From positions 25,020 to 89,019 of the forward strand of contig JADJVQ010000020.1 of NCBI GenBank assembly GCA_016710525.1: a stretch of 64,000 nucleotides of DNA, in the 5' to 3' direction. Source of the stretch: Burkholderiaceae bacterium. GTDB taxonomy: Bacteria > Pseudomonadota > Gammaproteobacteria > Burkholderiales > Burkholderiaceae_E. A program made the translations under genes and the position numbers. Below the pieces are notes generated by a model that searched no databases, was not told where the DNA came from, and worked only from the letters and a program-made list of their open reading frames with translations. Below are positions 16,016-25,211 of the stretch, piece after piece. Numbering within the stretch: the stretch's first letter is position 1; every line of letters begins with the position of its first letter.

Positions 16016-16495
16016 TCAGGCACCCTCCAGTGCCAGCAGCCGCCGCTTGGCCTCCAGCCCCCCGGCATACCCTGTCATCGATCCGTCGGCGCCGATGACA
16101 CGGTGACAGGGCACGATCAGGCTGATCGGGTTGCGGCCATTGGCCGCGCCGACCGCGCGCACGGCCGTCGGATGCCCGATCGCCTGCGCCTGTTGTGCAT
16201 AGGTGCGGGTCGCGCCATACGGAATACCGGTCAAGGCGGCCCACACCTGCCGCTGAAACAGAGTGCCCTGCGGGGCGATCGGTACCGAAAAGGTCCGCAG
16301 CCGCCGGGCGAAGTAGGCGTCGAGCTCGCGCTGCGCGAGGTTCAAGATCGGATGGTCTCGATCATCGCGCCAGGCGGGCGGCACGGCGGGTACGTACTTG
16401 CCCTCCCGCACATGCAGCCGGATGAGGGCCGTCTCGTTGGCGACCAGCAGCAGGTCGCCGATCGGCGACGCATGGATCGAATACGCGATCGGCAT
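16016..16495 (-). CDS. ogt: Methylated-DNA--protein-cysteine methyltransferase
   Basis: A 159-residue suicide repair enzyme. The active-site motif is PCHRVIG with Cys130, preceded by the helix-turn-helix FQRQVWAALTGIPYGATRTYAQQA and the arginine finger region AVRAVGAANGRNP. It removes O6-alkyl groups from guanine by transfer to the cysteine. Ada-type N-terminal metal domains are absent, which fits Ogt. ATG 16495 is the natural start. It sits 37 bases downstream of the monooxygenase gene on the same strand. Confidence 0.9.
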   Translation of the reverse strand: MPIAYSIHASPIGDLLLVANETALIRLHVREGKYVPAVPPAWRDDRDHPILNLAQRELDAYFARRLRTFSVPIAPQGTLFQRQVWAALTGIPYGATRTYAQQAQAIGHPTAVRAVGAANGRNPISLIVPCHRVIGADGSMTGYAGGLEAKRRLLALEGA

Positions 16496-16532
16496 CGGGA
16501 CTTGCTGCGCACCCGGCGGGGGCAAACCCGGC

Positions 16533-18326
16533 TTACCGAAACGCGAGCCCTTCGAAGCGGCCCGACCTGCGCCACTCGTCCAGGTACTTGAAATACGCGG
16601 TCGCCCCTGCCGGATAGCCGACATTCAGTCGGGCGGCCGGCCCGGGGTCCTGACCTTCGTTGTTGTAGTAGCCGGGCGTGCAGTCCGGTGACTGGGTCAT
16701 GCGTCCGACGCTGGTCAGCATCAGCTCGACCCAGGCGCGCTCCGCCGCCTCGGTGACTTCGATCTGCTGGTGGCCTTGGTCACGGGCGTGCGCCACCAGC
16801 ATCGCGATCGTCCGCGCGGCCTCGGTCAGGTTGTGCGGGACGTTCGAGATGAGATTGGCCCCCTGCGTGGGCTGCACGAAGAACGCGTTCGGAAATCCGT
16901 GCACGTGCATGCCGTGCTTGGTGCGCATCCCCTGCGACCAATGTTCGGAGAGGGTGCGCCCGTCGCGGCCGACCGGATCAAAGCCTGCCCGCCGCTGATA
17001 GGCCGTGCCGACCTCGAAACCTGACGCGTAGATGATGCAGTCGACCGGGTACTCCTTGCCGGCCACCACGACCCCGGTCGCGGTGATCCGCTCCACGCCC
17101 TTGCCGTCGGTGTCGACCAGATGCACCGAGTCGGCATTGAACGACTGCAGGTAGGTGTCGTGAAAGCACGGGCGCTTGCACAGCTGCCGGTACCAGGCCT
17201 TGAGCTTGGCGGCGGTCTCGCGCTCGCGCACGATCGCGTCGACCCGCGCGCGGATCTCCTCCATCTTTTCGAAGTCCGCGTCCTCGTAGGCGACCAGCAT
17301 CTTGGGCACCGTGCGTTCCTGCGGCGCCAGCTTGCGGATCTGCTCGCGGATGCGCCGGGCCAGGTCGGTCCAGCCGTCCTGAACGAGGTCGACCTCGGCA
17401 TTGCCACCGGCCTGGTTCGCCGTGAAGTTCTCCAGCCAGCGCTGCTGCCATCCGGGCGTGGCAATGCTGGCGAACCAGTCCGGGTCGATCGGCACGTTGT
17501 TGCGAACGTCGATCGACGAGGGCGTGCGCTGGAACACGAAAAGGGCTTTGCTGCTGCGCGCCAGGTGCGGCACGCACTGAACCGCCGTGGCGCCCGTGCC
17601 GATGATGGCCACGCGCTTGTCGGCCAGCCCGACCAGGGGTGCGCCGAGCGGATCGCCGCCGGTGTACTCATAGTCCCATCGGCTGGTGTGGAACGAGTGC
17701 CCCTGAAATGTCTCGATGCCGTGGATGCCCGGCAGCTTGGGAACATGCAGCGGGCCTGTACCCAGGCCGATGTATTGCGCGGTGAACGCGTCGCCCCGAT
17801 CGGTCTGGATCAGCCAGCGCGAACGGGCGTCGTCCCAGGTGAGCGAGCGCACCTGGGTATGGAACAGCGCATTGTCATAGAGCTTGTACTGCCGGCCGAT
17901 GCGCTGGCACTGAGCGAGGATCTCCGGCGCATGGGCGTATTTTTCGGAGGGACGATGGCCGGTCTCTTCGAGCAGCGGCATGTAGATCATCGAGGCGGTG
18001 TCGCACTGCGCACCGGGGTAGCGGTTCCAGTACCAGGTGCCGCCGAAGTCGCCGCCTTTTTCGACGATGCGCACGTCGCCGATGCCGGCTTCGACGAGCC
18101 TCGCTCCGGTTGCCAGGCCGCCGAATCCGCCGCCGATGAAGGCGAAGGTCACGTGATCCGTCTTCGGCTCGCGCTCGACGCGCGGCGTGTACGGATCTTC
18201 GAGGTAATGGCCGAACTGACCCTTGACCTCGAGATACTGGGCGTTGCCGTCAGCGCGCAGACGCTTGTTGCGCTCCTCGATGTATTTCTTGCGCAGCGCT
18301 TCTTTGTCGATGGCCTGTTGGGTCAT
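16533..18326 (-). CDS. Flavin-containing monooxygenase, Baeyer-Villiger type
   Basis: A 597-residue protein with two Rossmann motifs, FIGGGFGGLATGARL near residue 63 (FAD) and IIGTGATAVQCVP near 241 (NADPH). Between them is the type I Baeyer-Villiger fingerprint F-x-G-x3-H-x3-W-D at 207-218. Such enzymes insert oxygen next to a ketone carbonyl to give esters or lactones; the substrate is unknown. A charged N-terminal extension (EALRKKYIEERNKRLR) precedes the FAD domain, as in the longer family members. ATG 18326 is used. The next 245 bases, to the DUF6600 gene, hold nothing I can identify. Confidence 0.88.
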   Translation of the reverse strand: MTQQAIDKEALRKKYIEERNKRLRADGNAQYLEVKGQFGHYLEDPYTPRVEREPKTDHVTFAFIGGGFGGLATGARLVEAGIGDVRIVEKGGDFGGTWYWNRYPGAQCDTASMIYMPLLEETGHRPSEKYAHAPEILAQCQRIGRQYKLYDNALFHTQVRSLTWDDARSRWLIQTDRGDAFTAQYIGLGTGPLHVPKLPGIHGIETFQGHSFHTSRWDYEYTGGDPLGAPLVGLADKRVAIIGTGATAVQCVPHLARSSKALFVFQRTPSSIDVRNNVPIDPDWFASIATPGWQQRWLENFTANQAGGNAEVDLVQDGWTDLARRIREQIRKLAPQERTVPKMLVAYEDADFEKMEEIRARVDAIVRERETAAKLKAWYRQLCKRPCFHDTYLQSFNADSVHLVDTDGKGVERITATGVVVAGKEYPVDCIIYASGFEVGTAYQRRAGFDPVGRDGRTLSEHWSQGMRTKHGMHVHGFPNAFFVQPTQGANLISNVPHNLTEAARTIAMLVAHARDQGHQQIEVTEAAERAWVELMLTSVGRMTQSPDCTPGYYNNEGQDPGPAARLNVGYPAGATAYFKYLDEWRRSGRFEGLAFR

Positions 18327-18571
18327 GTCTGGGTTCCGGGTGGCGAATTTGCAGATGGCAAATGGTAGTCGCCCGCGCGGGCGCCGCCGGCATTCCCGAG
18401 CGAAATCCATGATCGGGAGGGGATGCGGGCGGGCGCCAGCCTTCCAGATTGTCGACGTTTGAGCCCGCCCGCTCGCCGGCCGGAATGCGTACCCCGCTCC
18501 GGATCCGGGCAGTCGGTCGAGCCTGTGAGCGGGGATGCGTCTGGTCGGCGCGTGCGGCCGGCCGCGGCATT

Positions 18572-20347
18572 TCAGCGCTGAGGAGCGCCTCCTCGCGGAC
18601 CGCCGCCGGCGGGGTCGCCCCATCGGCCCGGGCGAGCGGATTCGCCCGAGTGCCCCCGCGGGGACGGCCCTTGTGGCATCGGACTGGCCTGGCTCGGGCG
18701 AACGGGGGACGGATCGGCCTGGCGCATCTGGGGCGCGTAGGACGGGCGCGAGGGGGGTGCATACACCTGGCGACCGGGCGTGCCGTACGCCTGCTGAGCG
18801 GGCGGCGCATAAGCGGGCGGCGCGTAGGCAGGCGGCGCGTAGGCCGATGGCGCAGGCGAAGCGGATCGCGTGTTGGGCGGCGCGACGAATCCCGGCGGCC
18901 GAATCATCGCATCGCGGTCGACGCGATTGCCCGGATCCCGCCGCTCACCGCGTTCGCCGCGGTCCCCTCGTTCGCCGGCTCGATAGCCCGGTGCCGGACC
19001 CTGTGACAGCCCCTGCGTCGGCTGGCCGGCGTATCCGCCCGGCAAAGGCGGGCGGGTCGACCAGGCGCTGTGCGGTCCGGTGACCGCCGACTGAGGCATC
19101 ACGGTCGAGGCGTGGGGGCCCTGCGCATAGCGGAACGATTGGCCGGGCGAACCGGGAAAGCCCGACGAGCCAGCGCCATTCGACGGGCCACGCACATACC
19201 CATGCCCGCGGTTGAGGCTCTGCACATATCCGCCGCTGCTCCGATAGGGCGGATGCCAGGTCTCGCCAGGCGCCAGCGGAAACCAGCCCGCCACAGGGCC
19301 GCGCTGGGCGGGCGCGCCGGCCCAGGCCCCGTGCGTGCTGCCAAAAGCGGGCGCAAAACTCACGCGACCGCCGCTTCCATGGAAGCCGACGAGCGCCGGA
19401 GCATAGACCGGCCGGCGCACGTACGGACCCGGGACCCATCCCCAGCGGTTGTCGACGGTCACCCATCGGCCGTAGTGGAAGGGTGCGAAGCCCCACGGTG
19501 CCTCGTCGACCCAATGCCATCCCCAAGGCGGCATCCAGACCCAGCGTCCGGTGCTGTAAGGCGTCCAGCCAGCCGGCACCGCGTAGGGGTACCAGACCGG
19601 ACCATAGGAGGGGTCGGTACGCCAGGCGCCCGCGGCGTCGAGCGCATCGGCGCCGGTCATTTCCGGCGACACATAGCGCCACGCCTGCAAACGGTCCTGT
19701 TCGCGGTCGCGCTGGGCCGTCCAGTCGTCGAACGGCGTGCGCGACAGTGCACTCAGTCCAATCGGCCGTCCGCTGGCCAGTTCGAACGCGTGCTGCTGAC
19801 CGGCCGACAGCACCGCGCGGCTGCCGGCGACGTCGATCTCGGCATGGCCCTCGAAAACCTTGGCCTCGAGCACGCCCCGCACCGGGTCGACATCGATGCG
19901 GTAGTTCCCGGGCGAGGTCAGCGAGATCACCGCGCCTCGGGAGGCGATCTGCCAGGCCGGATCGGCCGCGGCGCGCAGGCGGATGCCGACCGAACCGCGC
20001 GGCACCTCGATGTCGGTGCCGCCATCGTCGAGCCGAAGCAGATTCGCCTGGCTTTCGGCATCCAGGCGCAAGGCCGCACTGCCGACCGTGACCTCGGCCC
20101 GGGCGCCGGGTCCGGACAGGAATGCGCTGCGCGAGGTGACCGGCAGATTGAGCTGTGCCGGCTGCCAGGCCTGCCGCGCTTCGTCCCAGGCCTGGACATC
20201 GCCAGCGACGACCGACAGGCGCCCGACGCGTTCGGGCGGATCGTCGATGCCTTCGCCTGGCGTTTGCGCGTGCGACACGCTCGCGAGCGCAGCGGTGAGC
20301 ACAAGGCACAGGGTGAACAGGCAATGAATGACGGGGCGCGATCGCAT
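18572..20347 (-). CDS. DUF6600/FecR-domain secreted protein with proline-rich tail
   Basis: A 591-residue protein with an N-terminal signal peptide (CLFTLCLVLTAALASVSHAQ). Residues about 40-190 form a FecR-like beta domain (GDVQAW, FLSGPGARAEVTVG). About 240-340 is rich in Trp, Gly and Tyr (GRWVWMPPWGWHWVDEAPWG), as in DUF6600 proteins. The last 200 residues are low-complexity Pro, Gly, Arg and Ser, with repeated Ala-Tyr-Ala-Pro-Pro units. Its role is unknown; an envelope or surface location is likely. The start is ATG 20347, which gives the signal peptide. Confidence 0.8.
   Translation of the reverse strand: MRSRPVIHCLFTLCLVLTAALASVSHAQTPGEGIDDPPERVGRLSVVAGDVQAWDEARQAWQPAQLNLPVTSRSAFLSGPGARAEVTVGSAALRLDAESQANLLRLDDGGTDIEVPRGSVGIRLRAAADPAWQIASRGAVISLTSPGNYRIDVDPVRGVLEAKVFEGHAEIDVAGSRAVLSAGQQHAFELASGRPIGLSALSRTPFDDWTAQRDREQDRLQAWRYVSPEMTGADALDAAGAWRTDPSYGPVWYPYAVPAGWTPYSTGRWVWMPPWGWHWVDEAPWGFAPFHYGRWVTVDNRWGWVPGPYVRRPVYAPALVGFHGSGGRVSFAPAFGSTHGAWAGAPAQRGPVAGWFPLAPGETWHPPYRSSGGYVQSLNRGHGYVRGPSNGAGSSGFPGSPGQSFRYAQGPHASTVMPQSAVTGPHSAWSTRPPLPGGYAGQPTQGLSQGPAPGYRAGERGDRGERGERRDPGNRVDRDAMIRPPGFVAPPNTRSASPAPSAYAPPAYAPPAYAPPAQQAYGTPGRQVYAPPSRPSYAPQMRQADPSPVRPSQASPMPQGPSPRGHSGESARPGRWGDPAGGGPRGGAPQR
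18801..18850. repeat. In-gene tandem repeat encoding Ala-Tyr-Ala-Pro-Pro units
   Basis: On the minus strand, about three 15-base units encode the repeated peptide in the proline-rich tail of the DUF6600 protein. Confidence 0.6.
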
Positions 20348-20569
20348 GCGTCACAGCTTAGGGCCGCCATCGCGCAGCGAATAGGGTGGAAAACCTTTCC
20401 GTTGTAACGAGTTGTATCCGATGGCCCGGCGCTTCGGGTCGCCCGATGCGCCTTACACCGTGAGTCGGATGGACAGCCTGGCACCGCGGATCAAGAATCC
20501 ACGGCATTGCCTCGCGGTCTGCCACAAGGCCCCGTTCGAATTCCCTCTCTGCCGTCCCGGAGGTGAACC

Positions 20570-21054
20570 GTGCCCGAGATCCGTCCGAATCAGGTGACCC
20601 TCGAGGCACGCCGCAAGACGGCGGCCTTGCTCGAAACCAAGCTGAGCCAGCCGATCACGCGGCATGCCTCGTACGCGGCACCCATGCGCCGGCGCGCCAC
20701 ATGCTGTCCGATCTGTTTGCGGTGCTGATCGGCGAGAACATGCTCGACGGGCGTCTGAGCGGCGAGTACTTCGCCGGAAATCTGAACGGCGCAGCCGGGT
20801 TCCTGCCCGAGTACCGGGACCGCTACAACCAGATCCAGCACGCCATCGCGGGCGTGATCATCGGTGCCCGCACGGGCCCGTTCGGCTCGGGAACGGTTCT
20901 GGTCATGGAAGCCCTCCGGCGCCAGTGGCAGGATTTCGGGCTCTATCTGGCGACTTGCTGGATCGGGGCCTGGATCGACGACGGCAACTATCAGGCGCTG
21001 TCCGAGAAATTGCGCCTGGCCGTCTGCGACGCGTCGGTGTCGCCCGCGGGCTGA
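20570..21054 (+). pseudogene. Small hypothetical gene, probably frameshifted
   Basis: A GTG at 20570 has a good ribosome site (GGAGG, six bases away) and opens a protein-like frame (MPEIRPNQVTLEARRKTAAL) that stops at 20728. A second frame continues from there with clearly coding sequence (MLSDLFAVLIGENMLDGRLSG from ATG 20701) to TGA 21052-21054. The simplest reading is one gene of about 160 residues with a frameshift between about 20,660 and 20,700. The alternative is a separate 117-residue gene at 20701-21054. I do not recognise the family, and there is no signal peptide. Confidence 0.5.
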
Positions 21055-21151
21055 ACCAGCCGGGCGGCCACCGGCGACGAACCGCAGGCGGTCACGCCGT
21101 GATCGCCGCCGTGATCTCCGCCGCGGCGCTATGCGCGCCGCAGCAGCCCGC

Positions 21152-23377
21152 TTACGGCACGAACTTCCAGAGTTCGTTGGTGTGGCGGTAGGGGTCCGAA
21201 CAATCGCAGATCTCGCCACCGAACAGCCACAGCGCACCGGTCGAATCGATCCATGGCGTGGCGTCCTTGCGCCCGCCTGGCGTATTGGCCGATCCCGATA
21301 CCCCTTTGACGCCGTAACTCGTGGGTGCATTGCGCAGGTTCGACCCTCCGTACCAGGTCCAGGTGCCAGCCACGGTGCTGAACTTCCAGAGGTCGTTCAG
21401 CATGCCGTAAGTTTGTGTGGAATCGAAGCCGAGTCCGCCGAATAGCCAGAGCGCGCCGCTCGAATCGGTCCACGCACTGGCGCTGCCCCGACCGCCGGGC
21501 GAATTGCTCGCCAAGCCCTGGCCTTTGATGCCGTAGATGCCAGCTGCCGAACTCTGCGCCGTGCCGGTGACCCAGGTCCAGGTGCCCTGGCCGGGGGTGT
21601 ACTTCCACAGATCACTCATCAGCCCCACGCCGGCGCTCGAATCGATGCCGCTGCCCCCGAAGAGCCAGAAGTTGCCTGCCGGATCGGTCCAGGCGCGCGC
21701 GTTCGTCCGGCCTCCGGGTGTCGTGCTGGAACTGGCGACCCCCTTGGTGCCATAGGTACCCGGCACGTCCGCCGCGTTCGATCCGCCCATCCAGGCCCAG
21801 GTGCTGTTGGCCGGATTAAATCGCCAGAGGTCGTTCAGGTGCCCGGAATGGCCCGACGCATCGATGCCGTAGCCGCCCATCAGCCACAGGTTTCCGCCGC
21901 TATCGATCCAGGTGGCCGCCTCCTGGCGCGCGCCGGGGAAGTTGTTGACCGACGCGACTCCCTTGGTCCCATAGACACCGCTGACCCCGTTCGCCGTCGA
22001 GCCGCTGACCCAGGTCCAGGCGTTGGTGCTCGGGTTGAACTTCCACAGGTCGTTGAGGCTGCCTGACGTTTCCTGGCCGTCATATCCGTAGCCGCCGAAC
22101 ATCCACAGATTGCCAGCCGTGTCGATCCAGCTGCTCGCGTCGTAGCGCCCGCCCGGCACATTCGAGGGTGAGGCCACGCCCTTGGTGCCATACAGCCCGA
22201 TTTCGAAGTTGCTGTTCGATCCGCTGACCCAGGTCCAGGCGCCGGTGCTGCGGTTGTATTTCCAGAGATCGCTCAGGTAGCCCCAGTTATCGCCCGAGGT
22301 CTGCGACGCAGACCATCCAAAGCCGCCGTGCAGCCACAGATTGCCGGCCGAATCGATCCAGGAGGCGCTCTGGCTGCGCGAGCCGGGTGTGTTGTTCGCC
22401 GAAGCCGTCCCTTTCACACCGTAGGTGCCGCTCTGGTTGTCGAGGTTCGACCCACCGACCCAGGTCCAGGCGCCTTGAACGCCGAAACTGGCGGTGACGC
22501 TCTGACTTGAAGACATCGTCACCACGCAGGTGCCCAGGCCGCCGCAGGCGCCGCTCCAGCCGAGGAAGCTCGAGCCGGGGCCGGGCGTGGCGCTCAGGAA
22601 CACCGTCGTTCCGAAGGCATAGAGCTCGGTGCAGTCGCTGCCGCACGCGATGCCCGAGGGCGACGATGAAATCGAACCGCTGCCGGTGCCCGAGGTGGAG
22701 ACGGTGAGCGTGTTCGATGCCAGCGCGAAGTTGGCGGTGACCCCCTTGGCCTGGTCGATGCTCACGACGCAGGTGCCCGTGCCCGTGCAGGGCCCCGTCC
22801 AGCCGGCAAAAGTGGAGCCCTGGGCGGGGGTCGCGGTCAGGGTGATCGAGGAGCCGACGACGTACGAAGCCGCGCAGGTCGTGCCGCACGAGATGCCCGC
22901 CGGGGCGGACGTGACGGTGCCGCTGCCGGCGCCCAGCTTGGTCACCGTCAAGGTGAAGCTGGCCACGGCGAAATTCGCGGTCAGGCTCTTGTCGGCATTC
23001 ATCGTGGTGATGCAGGTGCCCAGACCCGAACAGGCGCCGCTCCAGCCGGTGAAGGTGAAGCCCGAGGCCGGCGTGGCCGTCAGGCTCACGCTGGTGGCCG
23101 GGGCGAACTGTTCGGCGCAATCGCTGCCGCAGTCGATGCCCGCGGGTGACGACGACACCTGACCGCCCGTGCTGCCCGACACGGTCAGTGTGAAGCCGGC
23201 GGGCGCGCTCGTGCCGAAGGCGGCGCTGATGGTTCGATCTCCGCTCAGGGTCAGCTGACACGGCGCGGTGCCGGTGCAGGCGCCGCTGAAGCCCTGAAGA
23301 CCGCACCCGTGCCGGCCTGTGGGGTGAGCGTCACCGTGGTGCCGAACGGGTAGCAAAGGCCGGCGCCCGACGGACAC
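21152..23377 (-). CDS. Kelch and InlB-type repeat protein, downstream part of a split gene
   Basis: This is the C-terminal part of a large surface protein. It has three complete bacterial repeats of about 75 residues (FTLTVSGSTGG, FTLTVTKLGAG and NTLTVSTSGTG starts, each ending W-S/T-G-A/P-C). Six kelch-like blades of about 60 residues follow, each with W-T/A-W-V-x-G-S, P-G-x-R and NLWxxGG-like cores. The frame has a GTG at 23377, but that end is an artefact: real homology begins at about 23,296, where one base appears to be missing relative to the upstream frame. It continues the product of 23251-24984. Without repair it would have no export signal. Confidence 0.7.
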   Translation of the reverse strand: MSVGRRPLLPVRHHGDAHPTGRHGCGLQGFSGACTGTAPCQLTLSGDRTISAAFGTSAPAGFTLTVSGSTGGQVSSSPAGIDCGSDCAEQFAPATSVSLTATPASGFTFTGWSGACSGLGTCITTMNADKSLTANFAVASFTLTVTKLGAGSGTVTSAPAGISCGTTCAASYVVGSSITLTATPAQGSTFAGWTGPCTGTGTCVVSIDQAKGVTANFALASNTLTVSTSGTGSGSISSSPSGIACGSDCTELYAFGTTVFLSATPGPGSSFLGWSGACGGLGTCVVTMSSSQSVTASFGVQGAWTWVGGSNLDNQSGTYGVKGTASANNTPGSRSQSASWIDSAGNLWLHGGFGWSASQTSGDNWGYLSDLWKYNRSTGAWTWVSGSNSNFEIGLYGTKGVASPSNVPGGRYDASSWIDTAGNLWMFGGYGYDGQETSGSLNDLWKFNPSTNAWTWVSGSTANGVSGVYGTKGVASVNNFPGARQEAATWIDSGGNLWLMGGYGIDASGHSGHLNDLWRFNPANSTWAWMGGSNAADVPGTYGTKGVASSSTTPGGRTNARAWTDPAGNFWLFGGSGIDSSAGVGLMSDLWKYTPGQGTWTWVTGTAQSSAAGIYGIKGQGLASNSPGGRGSASAWTDSSGALWLFGGLGFDSTQTYGMLNDLWKFSTVAGTWTWYGGSNLRNAPTSYGVKGVSGSANTPGGRKDATPWIDSTGALWLFGGEICDCSDPYRHTNELWKFVP

Positions 23378-24984
23378 GAGACCGGCTGCGCGTTGGCCAC
23401 ACTGTTCACCGTGCCGTTGCCCGAGGTGGTGACCACCAGAGCACTGGCCGTCTGCTTGCTCACGCTTTGCGAGAGCTGGCTGGGTTCGTAGGCGCTTTGC
23501 CCCGGGGGCGCCACGGCGGCGCCGCTGCTGTCCCGGCCGTTGATGATGCCGTCGCTCAGGTCGCGCGCGAGCTGCTTGGTCATCTCGCGGGCCGGGTTGG
23601 CCAGGGTGGGATTGAACTGCGCCGCGCTGCGGGCCAGCGAATTGAGGACTTGCGCGTACTGACCCGCGGAATCGTTGGACAGCTGACGCATCGACTCCAG
23701 GCTGAAGACCAGCGAGGGCATGCGGGTGATGTCGGTCACCGCCACGCCGGAACCGGCGAACAGCCCGTTGAAGATGACCCGCATCTTTTCGTTGGCCGCG
23801 GTGACCATGGCGGCCGTCACGGGCAGCACACCGCTGCGCCGGATGTCCTCGGCGGCGGCATTGGTCAGGGCGGAGGCGACCATGCCACGTTTCAGGTCGA
23901 GCACGTAGGCGCTGATCTTTTCGCCGGCGGGGAAGGGCACCCAGACCTCGGCGTTGCGCAGCGTGGACAGGCCCTCATCGAAGTACTGGGCCTGGGCGTT
24001 GCCCAGGTATTCGACCAGGAACGGACCGACGCTGCCGTTGGCGCGCAGTGTCACCAGGCCTTTGGCGTCGGAGACCGCACTGCCCAGCAGCTTGCCGGTG
24101 CTGTCGTAGAGCCTGACGTCGGCAAAGCGGATCGCGCCCTCCGAGCCCGCCCCCCCGGCGCCCGAGCCGCCATCGCCGCCACCCGAGCCGCTTCCGCCAT
24201 CGCCGCCCCCGCCATCGCCGGTTCCCGCCGAACTGGCCAGGTCGCCGGCGAAGCCGCTGACGACGGAGGGCAGCACCACCGAGGAGCTCAATACCGAGAA
24301 GGCCGTGCCCTCGGCACGCCAGATTCCGGTGCCGACCGCAAAATCGCGCTCGGGCTCCGAGGAGGTGTACAGGTACGCGCCATTGCCCAGATTGGCCAGC
24401 CGGTAGATCGGCACCGCATTGGGGTTCGAGGGCAATGACACCGAGAAGGTCGTGCCTTCGAACCGCATGTCGGGGCGGTTCTGGATGACGAAGTCGCGTT
24501 CTTCGGTGTTGGCGGTATAAAAATAGCCGCCATTGCCCAGGTTGGCGAAGCGGTACACCGGCACCGAAGGCTCGGTGGTGGTCTTCAGGAAGGCGACGCC
24601 TTCGTACCGGAAATCGGGAAAGTCGGCCAGCACGATGTCGCGCTCGCCGTCGTTGCCGGTATAAAAATAAGCGCCGTTCGAAATCTTGGCGAAGCGGTAG
24701 ACGAAGCCGTATCCGGGGCCTGGTGCGGGCGGATCGGCCGCCTCGCGAACCTGGGCGCGATCGCCGCCGGCGGCCGCCTTCGGGTCGACGGAAGAATCGG
24801 AGCCGCAGCCGGCAAGGAACAGTGCGATGAAGGCGAGCAGCGCCCAGAGCGCGCGGCTGACCGGGTGCGCGGCCTGATGCGGGAGCGGCCGACAGGCCCG
24901 GTTGCGCAGTGCTGGCGCAGAACCGGCCGATCCGAAGGGCTCGGCCAATACAGCGGCGCAGCGACGGCAAACTCGGGGGAACAA
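23251..24984 (-). CDS. DUF5648-repeat lipoprotein, upstream part of the split gene
   Basis: The N-terminus has a lipoprotein signal, ALWALLAFIALFLAGC, with Cys60 if counted from the TTG at 24984. No ATG is available in this frame, so the start is uncertain. Three DUF5648 repeats follow (YRFANLGNGGYFYTANTEERDF and relatives), then a Gly/Ser/Asp linker, a carboxypeptidase-regulatory-like beta domain, and the first half of an InlB-type repeat (GNGTVNSVANAQPVSCPSG). It runs out of homology after GTGAVF at about 23,297. There one missing base shifts the frame, and 46 more bases are read to TGA. DUF5648 has no known activity; the intact protein would be about 1270 residues and surface-anchored. Confidence 0.75.
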   Translation of the reverse strand: MFPRVCRRCAAVLAEPFGSAGSAPALRNRACRPLPHQAAHPVSRALWALLAFIALFLAGCGSDSSVDPKAAAGGDRAQVREAADPPAPGPGYGFVYRFAKISNGAYFYTGNDGERDIVLADFPDFRYEGVAFLKTTTEPSVPVYRFANLGNGGYFYTANTEERDFVIQNRPDMRFEGTTFSVSLPSNPNAVPIYRLANLGNGAYLYTSSEPERDFAVGTGIWRAEGTAFSVLSSSVVLPSVVSGFAGDLASSAGTGDGGGGDGGSGSGGGDGGSGAGGAGSEGAIRFADVRLYDSTGKLLGSAVSDAKGLVTLRANGSVGPFLVEYLGNAQAQYFDEGLSTLRNAEVWVPFPAGEKISAYVLDLKRGMVASALTNAAAEDIRRSGVLPVTAAMVTAANEKMRVIFNGLFAGSGVAVTDITRMPSLVFSLESMRQLSNDSAGQYAQVLNSLARSAAQFNPTLANPAREMTKQLARDLSDGIINGRDSSGAAVAPPGQSAYEPSQLSQSVSKQTASALVVTTSGNGTVNSVANAQPVSCPSGAGLCYPFGTTVTLTPQAGTGAVFRASAAPAPAPRRVS

Positions 24985-25211
24985 TCGCTCATGGTCGGAA
25001 TCCGCGCAGGAGGGGATGGGAAGGCGACGCGTCCAGCGGCACTTTACGCTGAGGTGGCGACAAATGGACAGTCCGTCGCGGTGGGGTCGAGACGCCAGGA
25101 CAACGGAACAGGAGCGGGCAGCGGCCGATTTCCAGCACGCCAGTGCCCTGGCCGCGCCGAGGGTCGTCTACGATGTCGATCCCGCCGCCGCGCACACGGA
25201 GACCCAATCCG

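Noticed and set aside
18801..18850. CRISPR-like short repeats
   Set aside because: The units are 15-base coding repeats (Ala-Tyr-Ala-Pro-Pro) without spacers.
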